A DNA stretch of 64,000 nucleotides from Nguyenibacter vanlangensis (GTDB taxonomy: Bacteria > Pseudomonadota > Alphaproteobacteria > Acetobacterales > Acetobacteraceae): contig NZ_CP152276.1 of NCBI RefSeq assembly GCF_038719015.1, positions 4,605,501 to 4,669,500 of the forward strand, given 5' to 3'. Below are positions 1 through 10,936 of this stretch, piece by piece. Numbering within the stretch: the stretch's first letter is position 1; each line of letters starts with the position of its first letter. The notes under the pieces are model-generated. The model saw only the letters and a list, made by a program, of their open reading frames with translations, had not been told where the DNA came from and did not search any database. A program made the position numbers and the translations under genes.

Positions 1-2211
<2,211 letters not shown>

Positions 2212-2251
2212 GCATCGGGCCCGCGCCGGATAGCGGTATCGGAGCGATGAG

Positions 2252-3199
2252 TCAGAAGATCGCGTGCCAGGTGCGCGAGAAGAAGCCGCGGCGGGGCGGC
2301 GGCGGCGGGGCCTTGTGATCCGGCGTGCCGGCATCGGACGGAGCCTGGGCCGTGTCGGGGACCGAGCCGGGCAGCGGGGTGTTGGCGGCCAGCAGATGCT
2401 TGCTGCGCAGCATGTCGTAGCTGTAGCGGTACCACTGGCTGCCGGGGTAGTTGTAGGACAGGACCGAGGCGGTGCGGCGGGCCTGATCGGTCAGGCCGAG
2501 ATCGAGATAGACCTCGACCAGCCGTTCCAGGGCCTCGGGCACGTGGTTGGTGGTCTGGAAATCCTGCACCACGCGCTGGTAGCGATTGACCGCGGCCTCG
2601 TAATTCCGCTGCTGCTGATAGAAGCGGCCGACCAGCATTTCCTTGCCGGCCAGGTGGTCGCGGCAGAGATCGATCTTGAGCTGCGCGTCGCGGGCGTAGG
2701 GCGATTGCGGGAAGCGGGTGATGACCTCTTCCAGCGCGTTCATCGCCTCGATCGTGCCCTGCTGGTCGCGCCGTATGTCGGAGACCTGTTCATAATAGCA
2801 GAGCGCGCGGAGATAGAAGGCATAGGCGGCGTCGGGGCTGGTGGGGTGCAGTTCGAGGAAGCGATCGAGCTGCTGCACAGCCTCGGGATATTTGTCCTGG
2901 AGGTAGTTCGCGTAGCCTTCCATGAGCTGGGCGTTCGCGACATAGCCGGAATAGGGATAGTTCTGCTGCAGGGCCTCGAATTCCGCGGCGGCCAGGGCGT
3001 AGCGCTGGCTGTGCAGGGCGTCGATGCCGTTATTGTAGAGCGTGTCGGCCGGGGGGACATGCGCCTGCATGTCGCTGATCGCCTTCTTGTCGCCGCCGCA
3101 GGCTGCGAGCGACAGCATCAGGGCGAGCGCGGCGTACCGGGCGGCGCGGGGGCCGGTGGGACAAGCAGCGAAACGGGTGCGAATGGTGTGCAGTGACAT
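2252..3199 (-). CDS. bamD: Outer membrane assembly lipoprotein BamD (ComL)
   Basis: A 315-aa lipoprotein of the Bam complex that inserts beta-barrel proteins into the outer membrane. The signal sequence ends in the lipobox LAAC, giving acylated Cys34. The body is a run of TPR-like helices (YPYSGYVANAQLMEGYANYL, YPEAVQQLDRFLELHP, SPYARDAQLKIDLC) typical of BamD. The C-terminus after residue ~275 is Pro-rich and probably disordered. In related bacteria bamD normally follows lpxC directly. Here about 18 kb of accessory DNA separates them, so this gene must use a promoter in the upstream 125 bp or read-through from the Lrp gene. Confidence 0.95.
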   Translation of the reverse strand: MSLHTIRTRFAACPTGPRAARYAALALMLSLAACGGDKKAISDMQAHVPPADTLYNNGIDALHSQRYALAAAEFEALQQNYPYSGYVANAQLMEGYANYLQDKYPEAVQQLDRFLELHPTSPDAAYAFYLRALCYYEQVSDIRRDQQGTIEAMNALEEVITRFPQSPYARDAQLKIDLCRDHLAGKEMLVGRFYQQQRNYEAAVNRYQRVVQDFQTTNHVPEALERLVEVYLDLGLTDQARRTASVLSYNYPGSQWYRYSYDMLRSKHLLAANTPLPGSVPDTAQAPSDAGTPDHKAPPPPPRRGFFSRTWHAIF

Positions 3200-3324
3200 G
3201 CCGGCTCTTCCAGTTCGGTCTGCCTTATATCATGCGCCGGGCCATGGTGAAGGCCATGGCGTCGTTTTCGCGGCGAATGAGGGGGGATTCGGCGCGGGAC
3301 GGGGCATTTCGGATTGGAGGCGGA

Positions 3325-3807
3325 TCAGAAATCGAGCGCGGGTTCGTGCCGGTCGATCACCTCCTTGAGGCAGATGAAGGTGCGCGTACGGTTGATGCCG
3401 GGCAGCGAGACGAGATAGTCGCTGTGGATCGCATTGAAGCGGTAGATGTCGGCGACGCGGATCTTGAGGAAATAATCGTATTCGCCCGAGACCAGGTAGC
3501 AGTCGATCACGATGTCCAGCGCGCGGACCGCGCTTTCGAAGGCGAGGATGTTCGCCTTGTCCAGCGAGTCGAGATTGACGCCCACCAGGACCAGCGCACC
3601 GCGCCCGACCTTGGCGGAATCGAGGATCGCGCTGAAGCGCAGGATGACGCCGCGCTCGACCAGGCGTTGCACCCGGCGAAAACATGTCGCCGCACTTTGA
3701 TTGACCAGCGGGGCGAGGTCCGAGATCGGCAGGCGCCCGTTCGCTGCCAGGTGGTTCAGGATTGCACGGTCGGTCCGGTCGAGGTCGGACCTGGCAGCAT
3801 CTTCCAT
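3325..3807 (-). CDS. Lrp/AsnC-family transcriptional regulator
   Basis: A 160-aa Lrp/AsnC protein: an N-terminal winged HTH (LDRTDRAILNHLAANGRLPISDLAPLV, then recognition helix SAATCFRRVQRL), a linker, and a C-terminal RAM-type domain (ALVLVGVNLDS..., YDYFLKIRVADIYRFNAI). I chose the ATG at 3807 because a GGGAG lies 5 bp upstream; a TTG at 3828 is an alternative. In copy 2 of the local repeat this regulator is divergent from a TonB receptor, so it originally faced that receptor across the shared promoter region. It probably senses an amino acid and controls the receptor; this is inference from position. A truncated second copy lies at about 11914-12229. Confidence 0.9.
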   Translation of the reverse strand: MEDAARSDLDRTDRAILNHLAANGRLPISDLAPLVNQSAATCFRRVQRLVERGVILRFSAILDSAKVGRGALVLVGVNLDSLDKANILAFESAVRALDIVIDCYLVSGEYDYFLKIRVADIYRFNAIHSDYLVSLPGINRTRTFICLKEVIDRHEPALDF

Positions 3808-3975
3808 CATGTCTCCCGATGACGTCAAAATCCTTCAGCGAGACGAAATGTAGTGAATGATTTCGTCATTTCTGTGTCGGAATATGAATGCACAATTCGT
3901 ATCGCTTTCGACAATATCGCACCACACGAAATCGTGAGCAAGGAGCGACCCGTGAGCGCGCGAAGAAAATTTCTG
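3492..3975. repeat. Direct repeat copy 1 (about 484 bp)
   Basis: This copy matches 11914-12397 base for base at a constant offset of 8422 bp, with no indels and roughly a dozen mismatches. It spans the 5' two-thirds of the Lrp gene, the divergent promoter region and the first eight codons of the TonB-receptor gene. Similarity stops abruptly after TTTCTG at 3975. Confidence 0.95.
3856..3870. promoter_or_regulatory. Candidate Lrp operator, copy 1
   Basis: Interrupted palindrome AATGA-TTTCG-TCATT in the region between the Lrp gene and the receptor start. It is kept, with one change in the spacer, in copy 2 at 12278-12292. Its size and A/T-rich arms are compatible with Lrp-type sites; binding is inferred. 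Confidence 0.45.
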
Positions 3976-4020
3976 AGAGGCCGTCCGAGATCAGAGTTTT
4001 CACGCTTCACCACGTCATAG
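3952..4020 (+). pseudogene. 5' stub of the TonB-receptor gene
   Basis: GTG start with the SD AAGGAG six bases upstream, identical to the start of the complete receptor at 12374. The first eight codons (MSARRKFL) are intact. The sequence then changes to unrelated DNA and the frame stops at 4018-4020. It marks the left junction of the inserted block. Confidence 0.85.
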
Positions 4021-4377
4021 CCGTAGCACAGGCCGCGGTGCGGCTTGCGAGGCCTTTGAGGAACAGGGCATGCGGTCCAGCGCCCGCAAGCTGATCCAGC
4101 AGATCATAGGCCGAAGGCGCTGGGGCGTCCGCAGGACGCCGATCGTACTGATACCGTTGCCGTAGACTTGGGTAAGCACGGCGATTCGAAACATGCGCGA
4201 ACGCAGCCTGTCTGCAATCATTGATCCGGTTTCGGGTCAAATGCCCTGTGACGCGCATGCGTCGGCCGCGGAAGTTGAGTCCGTTCAAACGAGATCGTTT
4301 AAACGGGCGAGGATTGCTCCACACGGCCGACCTGACAGCACCGTTTCGGCCGGTCCTGTCCCCGGCCGGCTTGGCCG
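3976..4377. other. 402-bp stretch without a supportable gene
   Basis: This stretch lies between the left repeat junction and the M13 peptidase stop codon. Short open frames exist on both strands but none resembles a known protein or has a convincing start. It contains a 28-bp palindromic repeat at 4280-4307. It could be the remains of the vehicle that delivered the block. Confidence 0.5.
4280..4307. repeat. 28-bp palindromic repeat, copy A
   Basis: Arms TCCGTTCAAACG and CGTTTAAACGGG (10 of 12 pairs) around AGAT. The same architecture recurs at 19773-19800. It lies 70 bp downstream of the M13 peptidase stop, where it could act as a transcript-end hairpin. No T-run follows. Confidence 0.7.
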
Positions 4378-6489
4378 TCACCAGATCTTCACGCGGTCTT
4401 CCGGCTTCAGATAAAGCTTCTGTCCCGCCACGACGCCCCATGCGTCATACCATGCATCGATATTATGCATCGGCATGTTGACGCGCGCGACCGGCGGCGA
4501 ATGCGGATCGACCACGATTTGCTGGCGCAGGGCGTCGTCCCGCACTTTCTCGCGCCACACCTGCGCCCAGCCCAGGAACACGCGCTGGTCGCCCGTCAGT
4601 CCGTCGATCACCGGTGCCGGCTTGCCGTGTAGCGAGGCATGATAGGCATCCAGCGCCAGCGTCAGCCCGCCCAGATCGGCGATATTCTCGCCCATTGTCA
4701 GCTTTCCGTTCACATGCACGCCCGGCAGAACCACGAATGCGTCGAACTGCGCACCTAGCCGGTCGGCAAGTTTCTGGAACCGCGCCGCGTCCGCCTTGGT
4801 CCACCAGTCGCGCAGCCGCCCATGCTCGTCGAACTTGCGCCCCTCGTCGTCGAAGGAATGGGTCATCTCATGCCCGATCACGCCGCCGATGGCGCCGTAA
4901 TTGACGGCCGGATCGGCCTTAGGGTTGAAGAAGGGCGGCTGAAGGATCGCGGCTGGGAACACGACCTCGTCGAACACGGGCATATTGTAGGCATTTACAA
5001 TTTGCGGCGTCATGTCCCACTCGTCGCGATCGACCGGCTTGCCCAGATGCTCCAGCCAGTATCGCCATTCAAAGGCAATCGCGCGCGTGGCATTGCCATA
5101 CACGTCGCCCTTGCGGATTGTCAGCGCGTCATAATCACGCCACCTGGTGGGATAGCCGATCTGGATGGTAAAATTCTCCAGCTTGCGCAACGCAGCGGCA
5201 CGCGTCGCCGGCTCCATCCAGCTATTATGCTGAAGACGGACACGAAAGGCGGTCTTCAACTCATCCGTCAGATGACCCATCTGCACCTTGTTGTCCGGTG
5301 GGAAATAGCGCGAGACATAAACCCGGCCGATCGCCCATCCCATCGCGGAACTCGTCGCGCCCACCGCCCGCTTCCAGCGCACGGGCAGTTGCGGCTGGCC
5401 GGATAGCGTCTTGTCGTTGAACGCGAACCATGCGTCGACGAACGATTTCGACAGGTTGGGCGCCGCATTGTCCGCCAGATGGAAGGCCAACCACGCGCGT
5501 AGCGTCGCGATATCCGTCGCACCGAGGATTTTCGCCTCCCCGGTGATCGCACTGGGCTCGCCGGCGATCACGATACGCTGAGTGAGACCCGCCGTCGGAA
5601 TGCCCGCCGCCTGCAGCCAGATCGCCCAGTCGAAACCGGGCGCGTCCTTCCCGAGTTGTTCGACGGTGCGGGGATTGTAGCTCTTTTCGGGATCGCGCAT
5701 CGCTTCGCGCGCCCAGTGAGCCTTTGCGATGACCGTTTCCAGCGCGACGATGTCCGATGCCGCCTGCTTCGCGTCCGGCCACCCGATCAGGCCGAGCATT
5801 GTCTCGACATAGGCCCGATACGCGGTCTTCTTCGCGGCGAAGGACGGTTTGATGTAATAATCCCGATCCGGCATCCCCAGACCTGCTTGGTCCAGGTTGA
5901 GCGAATACCGCGTGGGGTCCTTCGCATCGGGCTGGATCATGAGCGAGAACGGCGATGCCTGAAACGTTTCCTGGGCCGACCCGGCGAGGGCAGCGAAGGA
6001 CGCGGCATCATGCACGGCACGGATCGCGGCCAGGTCGGCCGCCAATGGCGCCGCACCCGATGCCTCGACGGCCGCCTCGTCCATGAATGAGGCATAGAAC
6101 GTCCCGAGCTTGCCTTCGATCGTCGTCGGATTTGCCTGCGCCTGCGACGACACGTCGTTCAGGATCGCCTGCACCCGCGTACGCGACAGTTCGGCGAGTT
6201 CGTTGAACGGCCCCCAGCTCGCCCGGTCCGGCGGAATGACCAGGTGCTCGACATAAGTACCATTGGCATAGCCGAAGAAATCATTGCCTGGCTGCACCGA
6301 AAGGTTGCGCCCGGACAGGTCGAGCCCCCAGGTTCCCAGGTGCGCAGCCGACGCGCCCGGCGTCGCTGGAACCGCCACAGTGGCGGCCGTCGCACCTCCG
6401 GTGGCCAGCATCCCGGCCAGGCAGGCCGTGCCCAGCATCGCAATTCCACCACGGCGCTCTGCGATGCCGTATTGCTTCATGAGGATCAA
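4378..6489 (-). CDS. M13-family zinc metallopeptidase (PepO/neprilysin-like), secreted
   Basis: A ~703-aa M13 endopeptidase. The zinc site VIGHEMTHSFDDEGRKFD (HExxH near residue 540) is followed about 60 residues later by ENIADLGG, which supplies the third ligand Glu and the Asp of the ExxxD motif. The N-terminal M13 domain begins GLDLSGRNLSVQPGNDFFGYANGTY. A hydrophobic signal segment (MLGTACLAGMLATGG) predicts export. AGGAGG lies 8 bp before an in-frame TTG (6489) but 17 bp before the ATG at 6480, so TTG may be the real start. The gene follows the STN TonB receptor by ~80 bp on the same strand, suggesting that it cleaves extracellular or periplasmic peptides handled by that receptor (inference). 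Confidence 0.93.
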   Translation of the reverse strand: MILMKQYGIAERRGGIAMLGTACLAGMLATGGATAATVAVPATPGASAAHLGTWGLDLSGRNLSVQPGNDFFGYANGTYVEHLVIPPDRASWGPFNELAELSRTRVQAILNDVSSQAQANPTTIEGKLGTFYASFMDEAAVEASGAAPLAADLAAIRAVHDAASFAALAGSAQETFQASPFSLMIQPDAKDPTRYSLNLDQAGLGMPDRDYYIKPSFAAKKTAYRAYVETMLGLIGWPDAKQAASDIVALETVIAKAHWAREAMRDPEKSYNPRTVEQLGKDAPGFDWAIWLQAAGIPTAGLTQRIVIAGEPSAITGEAKILGATDIATLRAWLAFHLADNAAPNLSKSFVDAWFAFNDKTLSGQPQLPVRWKRAVGATSSAMGWAIGRVYVSRYFPPDNKVQMGHLTDELKTAFRVRLQHNSWMEPATRAAALRKLENFTIQIGYPTRWRDYDALTIRKGDVYGNATRAIAFEWRYWLEHLGKPVDRDEWDMTPQIVNAYNMPVFDEVVFPAAILQPPFFNPKADPAVNYGAIGGVIGHEMTHSFDDEGRKFDEHGRLRDWWTKADAARFQKLADRLGAQFDAFVVLPGVHVNGKLTMGENIADLGGLTLALDAYHASLHGKPAPVIDGLTGDQRVFLGWAQVWREKVRDDALRQQIVVDPHSPPVARVNMPMHNIDAWYDAWGVVAGQKLYLKPEDRVKIW

Positions 6490-6568
6490 ATCGATTTCCT
6501 CCTGGCGCACCGCGGCGCGCCGAATTGTATGGGATGGTCGTTCCGGCGCGGGACGCGCATGCCCGCGC

Positions 6569-9500
6569 TTAGAAATTCGCCTGGACCGTCAGCATGAACG
6601 AGCGTCCGATGATGCCGTCGAAATAGCGCGAGGTCGAGCCGATATAGGGATATTGCGGTTTCGCATCGAACACGTTGTTAATATTCAGGTTCGCCATATA
6701 ATGCTTGAGAAAAGTATAGCCGATGGTTGTGTTGAACATGAAATATTGCTTGAAGTCGTTGATGGAATAGGTGTTCGGGGCGACGTTCAGCTTGTAACGG
6801 CTCTTGCCGTAGTAGATCATTTGCCACTGCAGCATGAGTGGACCGCGGAAATAATTGATATTGGTCGTGAAATTGTCGCGCGGGTTGCTGGTGTCGCCGA
6901 CCTGCGCATAAGTCTGGCTGAGCAGCGTCTGGTTGTTGAAGACGTAATGCATGTAATTGACGGTCATCTCGACCGCGCCGGATTTCGGACCCAGCCCGAT
7001 ATCCTCGAGCGTCAGGAAGTAATCCAGCTTGGACTGCACGCCGCGCACGTGCTGGTTTGCGATATTGTAATATCCCTCGTGGAAATTGGTGATCTGGCCG
7101 GATGAATCCCGCGTGAAGGCCGAGCAGTAGGCATTCGGAAAGTTCGGCGAATCGTAGCACGCGTCCATGATCTGGGTGATGTCGAGCGACTGGATCTCAT
7201 TGTGCAGATTGATGTCGATGAAATCGGAATTGATGGTCAGCCCACGCACCCAGCGCGGACGCAGGGTGACGCCGCCGGTAAAGCTGTCCGCCGTTTCGTT
7301 CTGGAGATGGGGGTTTCCGCCCGAACTGCCGAGTATGGTATAATTATTGATATTCGACGTGAAGTTGGTCGGCACGCCCGCCTTGGCGCAATTCGCGCGC
7401 CGGACGCCCGGATTCGGGCCGGACGTGATGAACTGGGGCGAACACGGATCGTTCCCGCTGTCGTAGACCGAACCATCGGGTGCAAACAGTTCCGTGATCG
7501 ACGGCGCGCGGAGCGAGCGGGTATAATTGCCGTGGAACAGGACGTCGCGCGTCGGCGCATAGGTGCCTCCGGCGGTCCAGGTCCAGAAGCCTCCGGTTAT
7601 GGAGTTGTTGACATAGCGTGCCGCCGCGTCGCCCGAGAATTCATAGACGCCGGGGATATGCATCTTCGGCGAAACCAGCGGAACCTCGAGTTCGGCGAAG
7701 GCCTCGTGCGTATGATAGCTGCCCGCGACAGGCGAGACCGGAATAAACGCGCCATATTGCTGATAGGTGCCATCCGGCATGGGCTCCCCGAGGAAGAAGG
7801 CCCCCGGATTGAAGCTCGTAGCCTCGCGCCTGTGCTCGTAGCCCAGGTCCCAGCGCACATCCCCCGCCGGCAGCTTGACGACGGTGCTTTTCACCTCGGC
7901 CACGATGTCGAACTGGCTGTTCGTCTGCGAGGTCTTGCTCATGGCGGTAACATAGTCGATCGCCGACTGGCTTGCGGTGCTCACGCCGAACGGATTGAGC
8001 GCCGCGCAGGTCGCACTCTCGGTGGGCAGCGGCGAGCTGACATAGCCCGGTGCGCAGCCGATCGACCCGTCAGGCAGCCTCACGGCATTCAGCGCGTTGA
8101 CGAAGTTCTGCGCCACGATCATGGGCTGATAGGTCTGCGACATCGAGCGCCCGTACGTACCGGTGATATCCCAGTCGAAATGACGGCCGGCGAACTCGAA
8201 ATCCCCGTTCAGACCGCCGACGAAACGGAACGTCTGCGTGTTCGTGGTGAAAGCGCCGGTCCCGTAATCGGTGTTGGCGCGGGCCAGATAGAATTGGTCG
8301 GTCGGTACCCCCTGCGCGGCAAGGTTCGAGATGATGGTGGCGCGTTCCGCTTGCGTCAAGAATGGATTGCTGGTGCTCAACACCAGGTTGCCGCTCTGCG
8401 TCCCGTCGGCGGCGCCCGTCATCGCGCTGCCGAACAGGGCGGAATTGTAGTTCGGTTGGGCGGACGTATTGAAGGCGCTTGCATCCTGGTACCAGCCTTC
8501 GAACTTCGCCTTCAAGTGATCGGTGATGTCGTAATGGGCCAGCGTGGTCAGGTTCAGCCGCGTCTGGCCGACGATCAGATTATTGTAGTTGCCGATATTG
8601 AAGCCATTCCCGCCGGAGCCTGAAATCTGGTCGCCGTTGACCGAATTGAAGGTCAGCGGCACCAGGGCGGTGCCCGTGGGGTTGAATATCAGCGTCTGTC
8701 CCGCGGCGTTCGTCACCCCCCCCAGGTTCTGGCCCGAGAGCGTGGGGTAGGTATCGGAGGTGATGGGAATGCCCGAATTGGTGAATTCCAGATAACGCTG
8801 CCCGTGTTGCAGCACGTATTGGTACGGGCTGTTCGGATCGTTGCTTTGCCCGAAATAATTGCTGTTTCCGCCGCCGAATTGCGGCCGCGCCGCGCGGGTC
8901 AGCGGAAGCTGGTCGTTATATTCGAGATCGAAGACGACGCCGCCCCGGCCATGATCGAAATGCCGACCAGCCAGAAACGCGATCTTGGCCGATCCGTCAT
9001 CGAGCTTCTGGGAAAAACCGCCCTGTGCGGTAAACTCCACGCCCTGGAAATCATTCTTGAGGATGAAGTTCTGCACGCCGGCGATCGCGTCCGACCCGTA
9101 GGCGGGCGCGCCGCCGACGCTCACGGTCTCGACTTTCTTGATGAGCGAGGAGGGGATGATGGACAGATCGACCGGCGACCCCGCGACCGCGCCGAAGATC
9201 GAGGAAGACGCGTCCGAGACGAAGCGCATGCCGTTCACCAGCGTCAGCGTGCGCTGCGAGCCGAGGTTGAACATGTTGGCGAAGAACTGGCCGGCACCAT
9301 AACTGCCTTGGGTCCCCATATTGGAATTGTCCGGCGCTCCATAGGCCGGGTTTTCACGCAACAACGCGGTGCCGACATTGGTATAACCACGCCGTGCCAG
9401 TTGCTCGGCATCCAGCGTTGTGGTCGGCATGATGTCGGTCAGCGCGGAATGGGCGAGGCGCGACCCGGTGACGACGATGGCTTCGGCGTTGGATGTCGCG

Positions 9501-9931
9501 TCAGTACGATCCGGAGCGGCGAGGGCGGTTGCATTCGTTGCCTTGATGGCGTCCGCGCGCGGCATGGGGGTGGAGGCCGGCGCGGGCGGTAAGGTCGTGA
9601 CGATCTTCAACCCGCCGGATGGCGTCGCGACCACGGCCAATGCGGTGCCGCGCAAGGCGAGGCCGACCGCTGTCATCTCGGTCATCTGGCCGTCGATCGC
9701 AATCGCCTGCCTGCCTGCCACCTGATCGGGAGAAAACGCGATGGGAGTTCCGGTCTGGGCCGATATGCGCAACAAGGTTCGTGCCAACGGCCCCGGCGGC
9801 AGGGAGAAGGCGAAGGATTTCGCCTGACTGACGGAGATATCGGCGGCTCGGCCTGATGAGACCCCTGCGAGACATGAGCCCGTGAGCAGAAAAAAGGTGG
9901 ATATGCCGAATAGCCGCTGGTTTCTCTTCAT
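6569..9931 (-). CDS. TonB-dependent receptor with N-terminal STN signalling domain
   Basis: A 1120-aa outer-membrane receptor. Signal peptide at residues 1-30; STN (secretin/TonB N-terminal) domain at about 40-112 (FSLPPGPLARTLLRISAQTG ... VGLALRGTALAV); TonB box EAIVVTG at ~150-156; then plug and a very large beta-barrel ending in aromatic ...FMLTVQANF. An STN domain means the receptor reports ligand binding to the anti-sigma partner FecR, which is encoded just upstream with its ECF sigma factor. The ATG at 9931 (MKRNQRLFG) is preceded by AGGAAG; the longer open frame has no signal peptide at its start. Barrel length and the adjacent M13 peptidase suggest a peptide rather than a simple siderophore ligand, but this is not shown. 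Confidence 0.93.
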   Translation of the reverse strand: MKRNQRLFGISTFFLLTGSCLAGVSSGRAADISVSQAKSFAFSLPPGPLARTLLRISAQTGTPIAFSPDQVAGRQAIAIDGQMTEMTAVGLALRGTALAVVATPSGGLKIVTTLPPAPASTPMPRADAIKATNATALAAPDRTDATSNAEAIVVTGSRLAHSALTDIMPTTTLDAEQLARRGYTNVGTALLRENPAYGAPDNSNMGTQGSYGAGQFFANMFNLGSQRTLTLVNGMRFVSDASSSIFGAVAGSPVDLSIIPSSLIKKVETVSVGGAPAYGSDAIAGVQNFILKNDFQGVEFTAQGGFSQKLDDGSAKIAFLAGRHFDHGRGGVVFDLEYNDQLPLTRAARPQFGGGNSNYFGQSNDPNSPYQYVLQHGQRYLEFTNSGIPITSDTYPTLSGQNLGGVTNAAGQTLIFNPTGTALVPLTFNSVNGDQISGSGGNGFNIGNYNNLIVGQTRLNLTTLAHYDITDHLKAKFEGWYQDASAFNTSAQPNYNSALFGSAMTGAADGTQSGNLVLSTSNPFLTQAERATIISNLAAQGVPTDQFYLARANTDYGTGAFTTNTQTFRFVGGLNGDFEFAGRHFDWDITGTYGRSMSQTYQPMIVAQNFVNALNAVRLPDGSIGCAPGYVSSPLPTESATCAALNPFGVSTASQSAIDYVTAMSKTSQTNSQFDIVAEVKSTVVKLPAGDVRWDLGYEHRREATSFNPGAFFLGEPMPDGTYQQYGAFIPVSPVAGSYHTHEAFAELEVPLVSPKMHIPGVYEFSGDAAARYVNNSITGGFWTWTAGGTYAPTRDVLFHGNYTRSLRAPSITELFAPDGSVYDSGNDPCSPQFITSGPNPGVRRANCAKAGVPTNFTSNINNYTILGSSGGNPHLQNETADSFTGGVTLRPRWVRGLTINSDFIDINLHNEIQSLDITQIMDACYDSPNFPNAYCSAFTRDSSGQITNFHEGYYNIANQHVRGVQSKLDYFLTLEDIGLGPKSGAVEMTVNYMHYVFNNQTLLSQTYAQVGDTSNPRDNFTTNINYFRGPLMLQWQMIYYGKSRYKLNVAPNTYSINDFKQYFMFNTTIGYTFLKHYMANLNINNVFDAKPQYPYIGSTSRYFDGIIGRSFMLTVQANF

Positions 9932-10031
9932 CTCTTCCTCATCGTTACGGACCGTTACGGTGTGGCCGTCACAAAGGATGAGGATCGAGCCGGCCAAAGT
10001 GATACCGACTGAGAAACTTTTTTTACGTCAC

Positions 10032-10062
10032 GATCGTCACGATAAAGAATTGATCGTCACGA
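10032..10062. promoter_or_regulatory. GATCGTCACGA direct repeats before the STN receptor
   Basis: GATCGTCACGA occurs at 10032-10042 and 10052-10062, exactly 20 bp apart, with a further partial copy at 10026. They overlap the fecR stop codon and lie ~100-130 bp upstream of the receptor start. Two turns of spacing fits a regulator site; the factor is unknown. Confidence 0.4.
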
Positions 10063-10903
10063 CTCCGAAAGGTAGATGCCGGATGGAGACCGGGAAGATC
10101 TCCTCGAGTTGCGTGAGCGAACGGCGGGTATCGTTCAGCGAAAATACGCCGCTCGCCCGGATGCGCGCCGCGCGCGGCGTGATGTACAGCGCACCTCGCC
10201 AGTAGGGTGCCAACCCTGCGACCACATCGCCAAGCGTCCCGTTTTCCACGATCAGCATCCCATTGCGCCAAGAGGTCGCAAGGCCCCAGTCGATGGCCTG
10301 TTCGCCCGGTCCATTCGGCTCCAGATCGATGGCATGGCCAGCCGCCAGGGTCAGGCGCGGCCCATGCGCGGGCAGAATGGTCAGCATGTCGTCATGGGCG
10401 GTCACGATCGTCCGGCCGTCATCGCGACGGACCATGAAATCGCCGGCCAACGCACGGACCGTGCCCGCGCGGGTGGCAACTTGGATAAACGGCGATGCCG
10501 CGTCGGGGCGGCTTTCGACAAGAACCGTTCCACGCAGGAGCGTGAACGCGTTCCGCCCGCCGCCGGCGGCGAATGCGATGGCGCTGCACGGCGCAAGCGT
10601 TGCGGTGGATCGTGCTCCAAGGGCGAGTTGCTGCGTCTCGCCATGGCGGGTGCGGATATCGGCGCGCGGATCGCCCGACAGATGCCCCGGCCCGACCACC
10701 ACGTCCGCCACGCATGCTGCGCCGGCGAGCGCTCCCAGCCCCCGGCGCAGCAGCGCGCGGCGTTTCACCCGGCGTAGGTAAACGTCGCCTAGAGACTGGC
10801 CACCCAGCGCCGCGCTCAGCCGCGCAAGCTGCATGTCCACGGAGTTGGACCGCTCGTTTCCGCCCTGCAGCGCGTCCGTGGATCGTGTTGGATCGGAAGC
10901 CAT
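10037..10903 (-). CDS. FecR-family anti-sigma regulator
   Basis: A 288-aa FecR homologue. It has a short cytoplasmic N-terminus, a membrane segment (LLRRGLGALAGAACVADVVV, about 52-72) and a periplasmic FecR domain (TRHGETQQLALGARSTATLAP..., TLLRGTVLVES, VRALAGDFMVRRDDG). A C-terminal WRNGMLIVENGTLGDVVAGL segment is typical of the receptor-interacting end. It would hold the ECF sigma factor and pass the signal from the STN domain of the receptor encoded downstream. It starts 33 bp after the sigma gene on the same strand. The N-terminal cytoplasmic domain lacks the usual DUF4880 WxxWL signature. Confidence 0.9.
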   Translation of the reverse strand: MASDPTRSTDALQGGNERSNSVDMQLARLSAALGGQSLGDVYLRRVKRRALLRRGLGALAGAACVADVVVGPGHLSGDPRADIRTRHGETQQLALGARSTATLAPCSAIAFAAGGGRNAFTLLRGTVLVESRPDAASPFIQVATRAGTVRALAGDFMVRRDDGRTIVTAHDDMLTILPAHGPRLTLAAGHAIDLEPNGPGEQAIDWGLATSWRNGMLIVENGTLGDVVAGLAPYWRGALYITPRAARIRASGVFSLNDTRRSLTQLEEIFPVSIRHLPFGVVTINSLS

Positions 10904-10936
10904 GATGCTTTCTATTACGAACAGGAATTCAGGAAC

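Noticed and set aside
3976..4377. Transposase remnant at the left junction
   Set aside because: Translated both strands by eye; no DDE or integrase motif could be identified.
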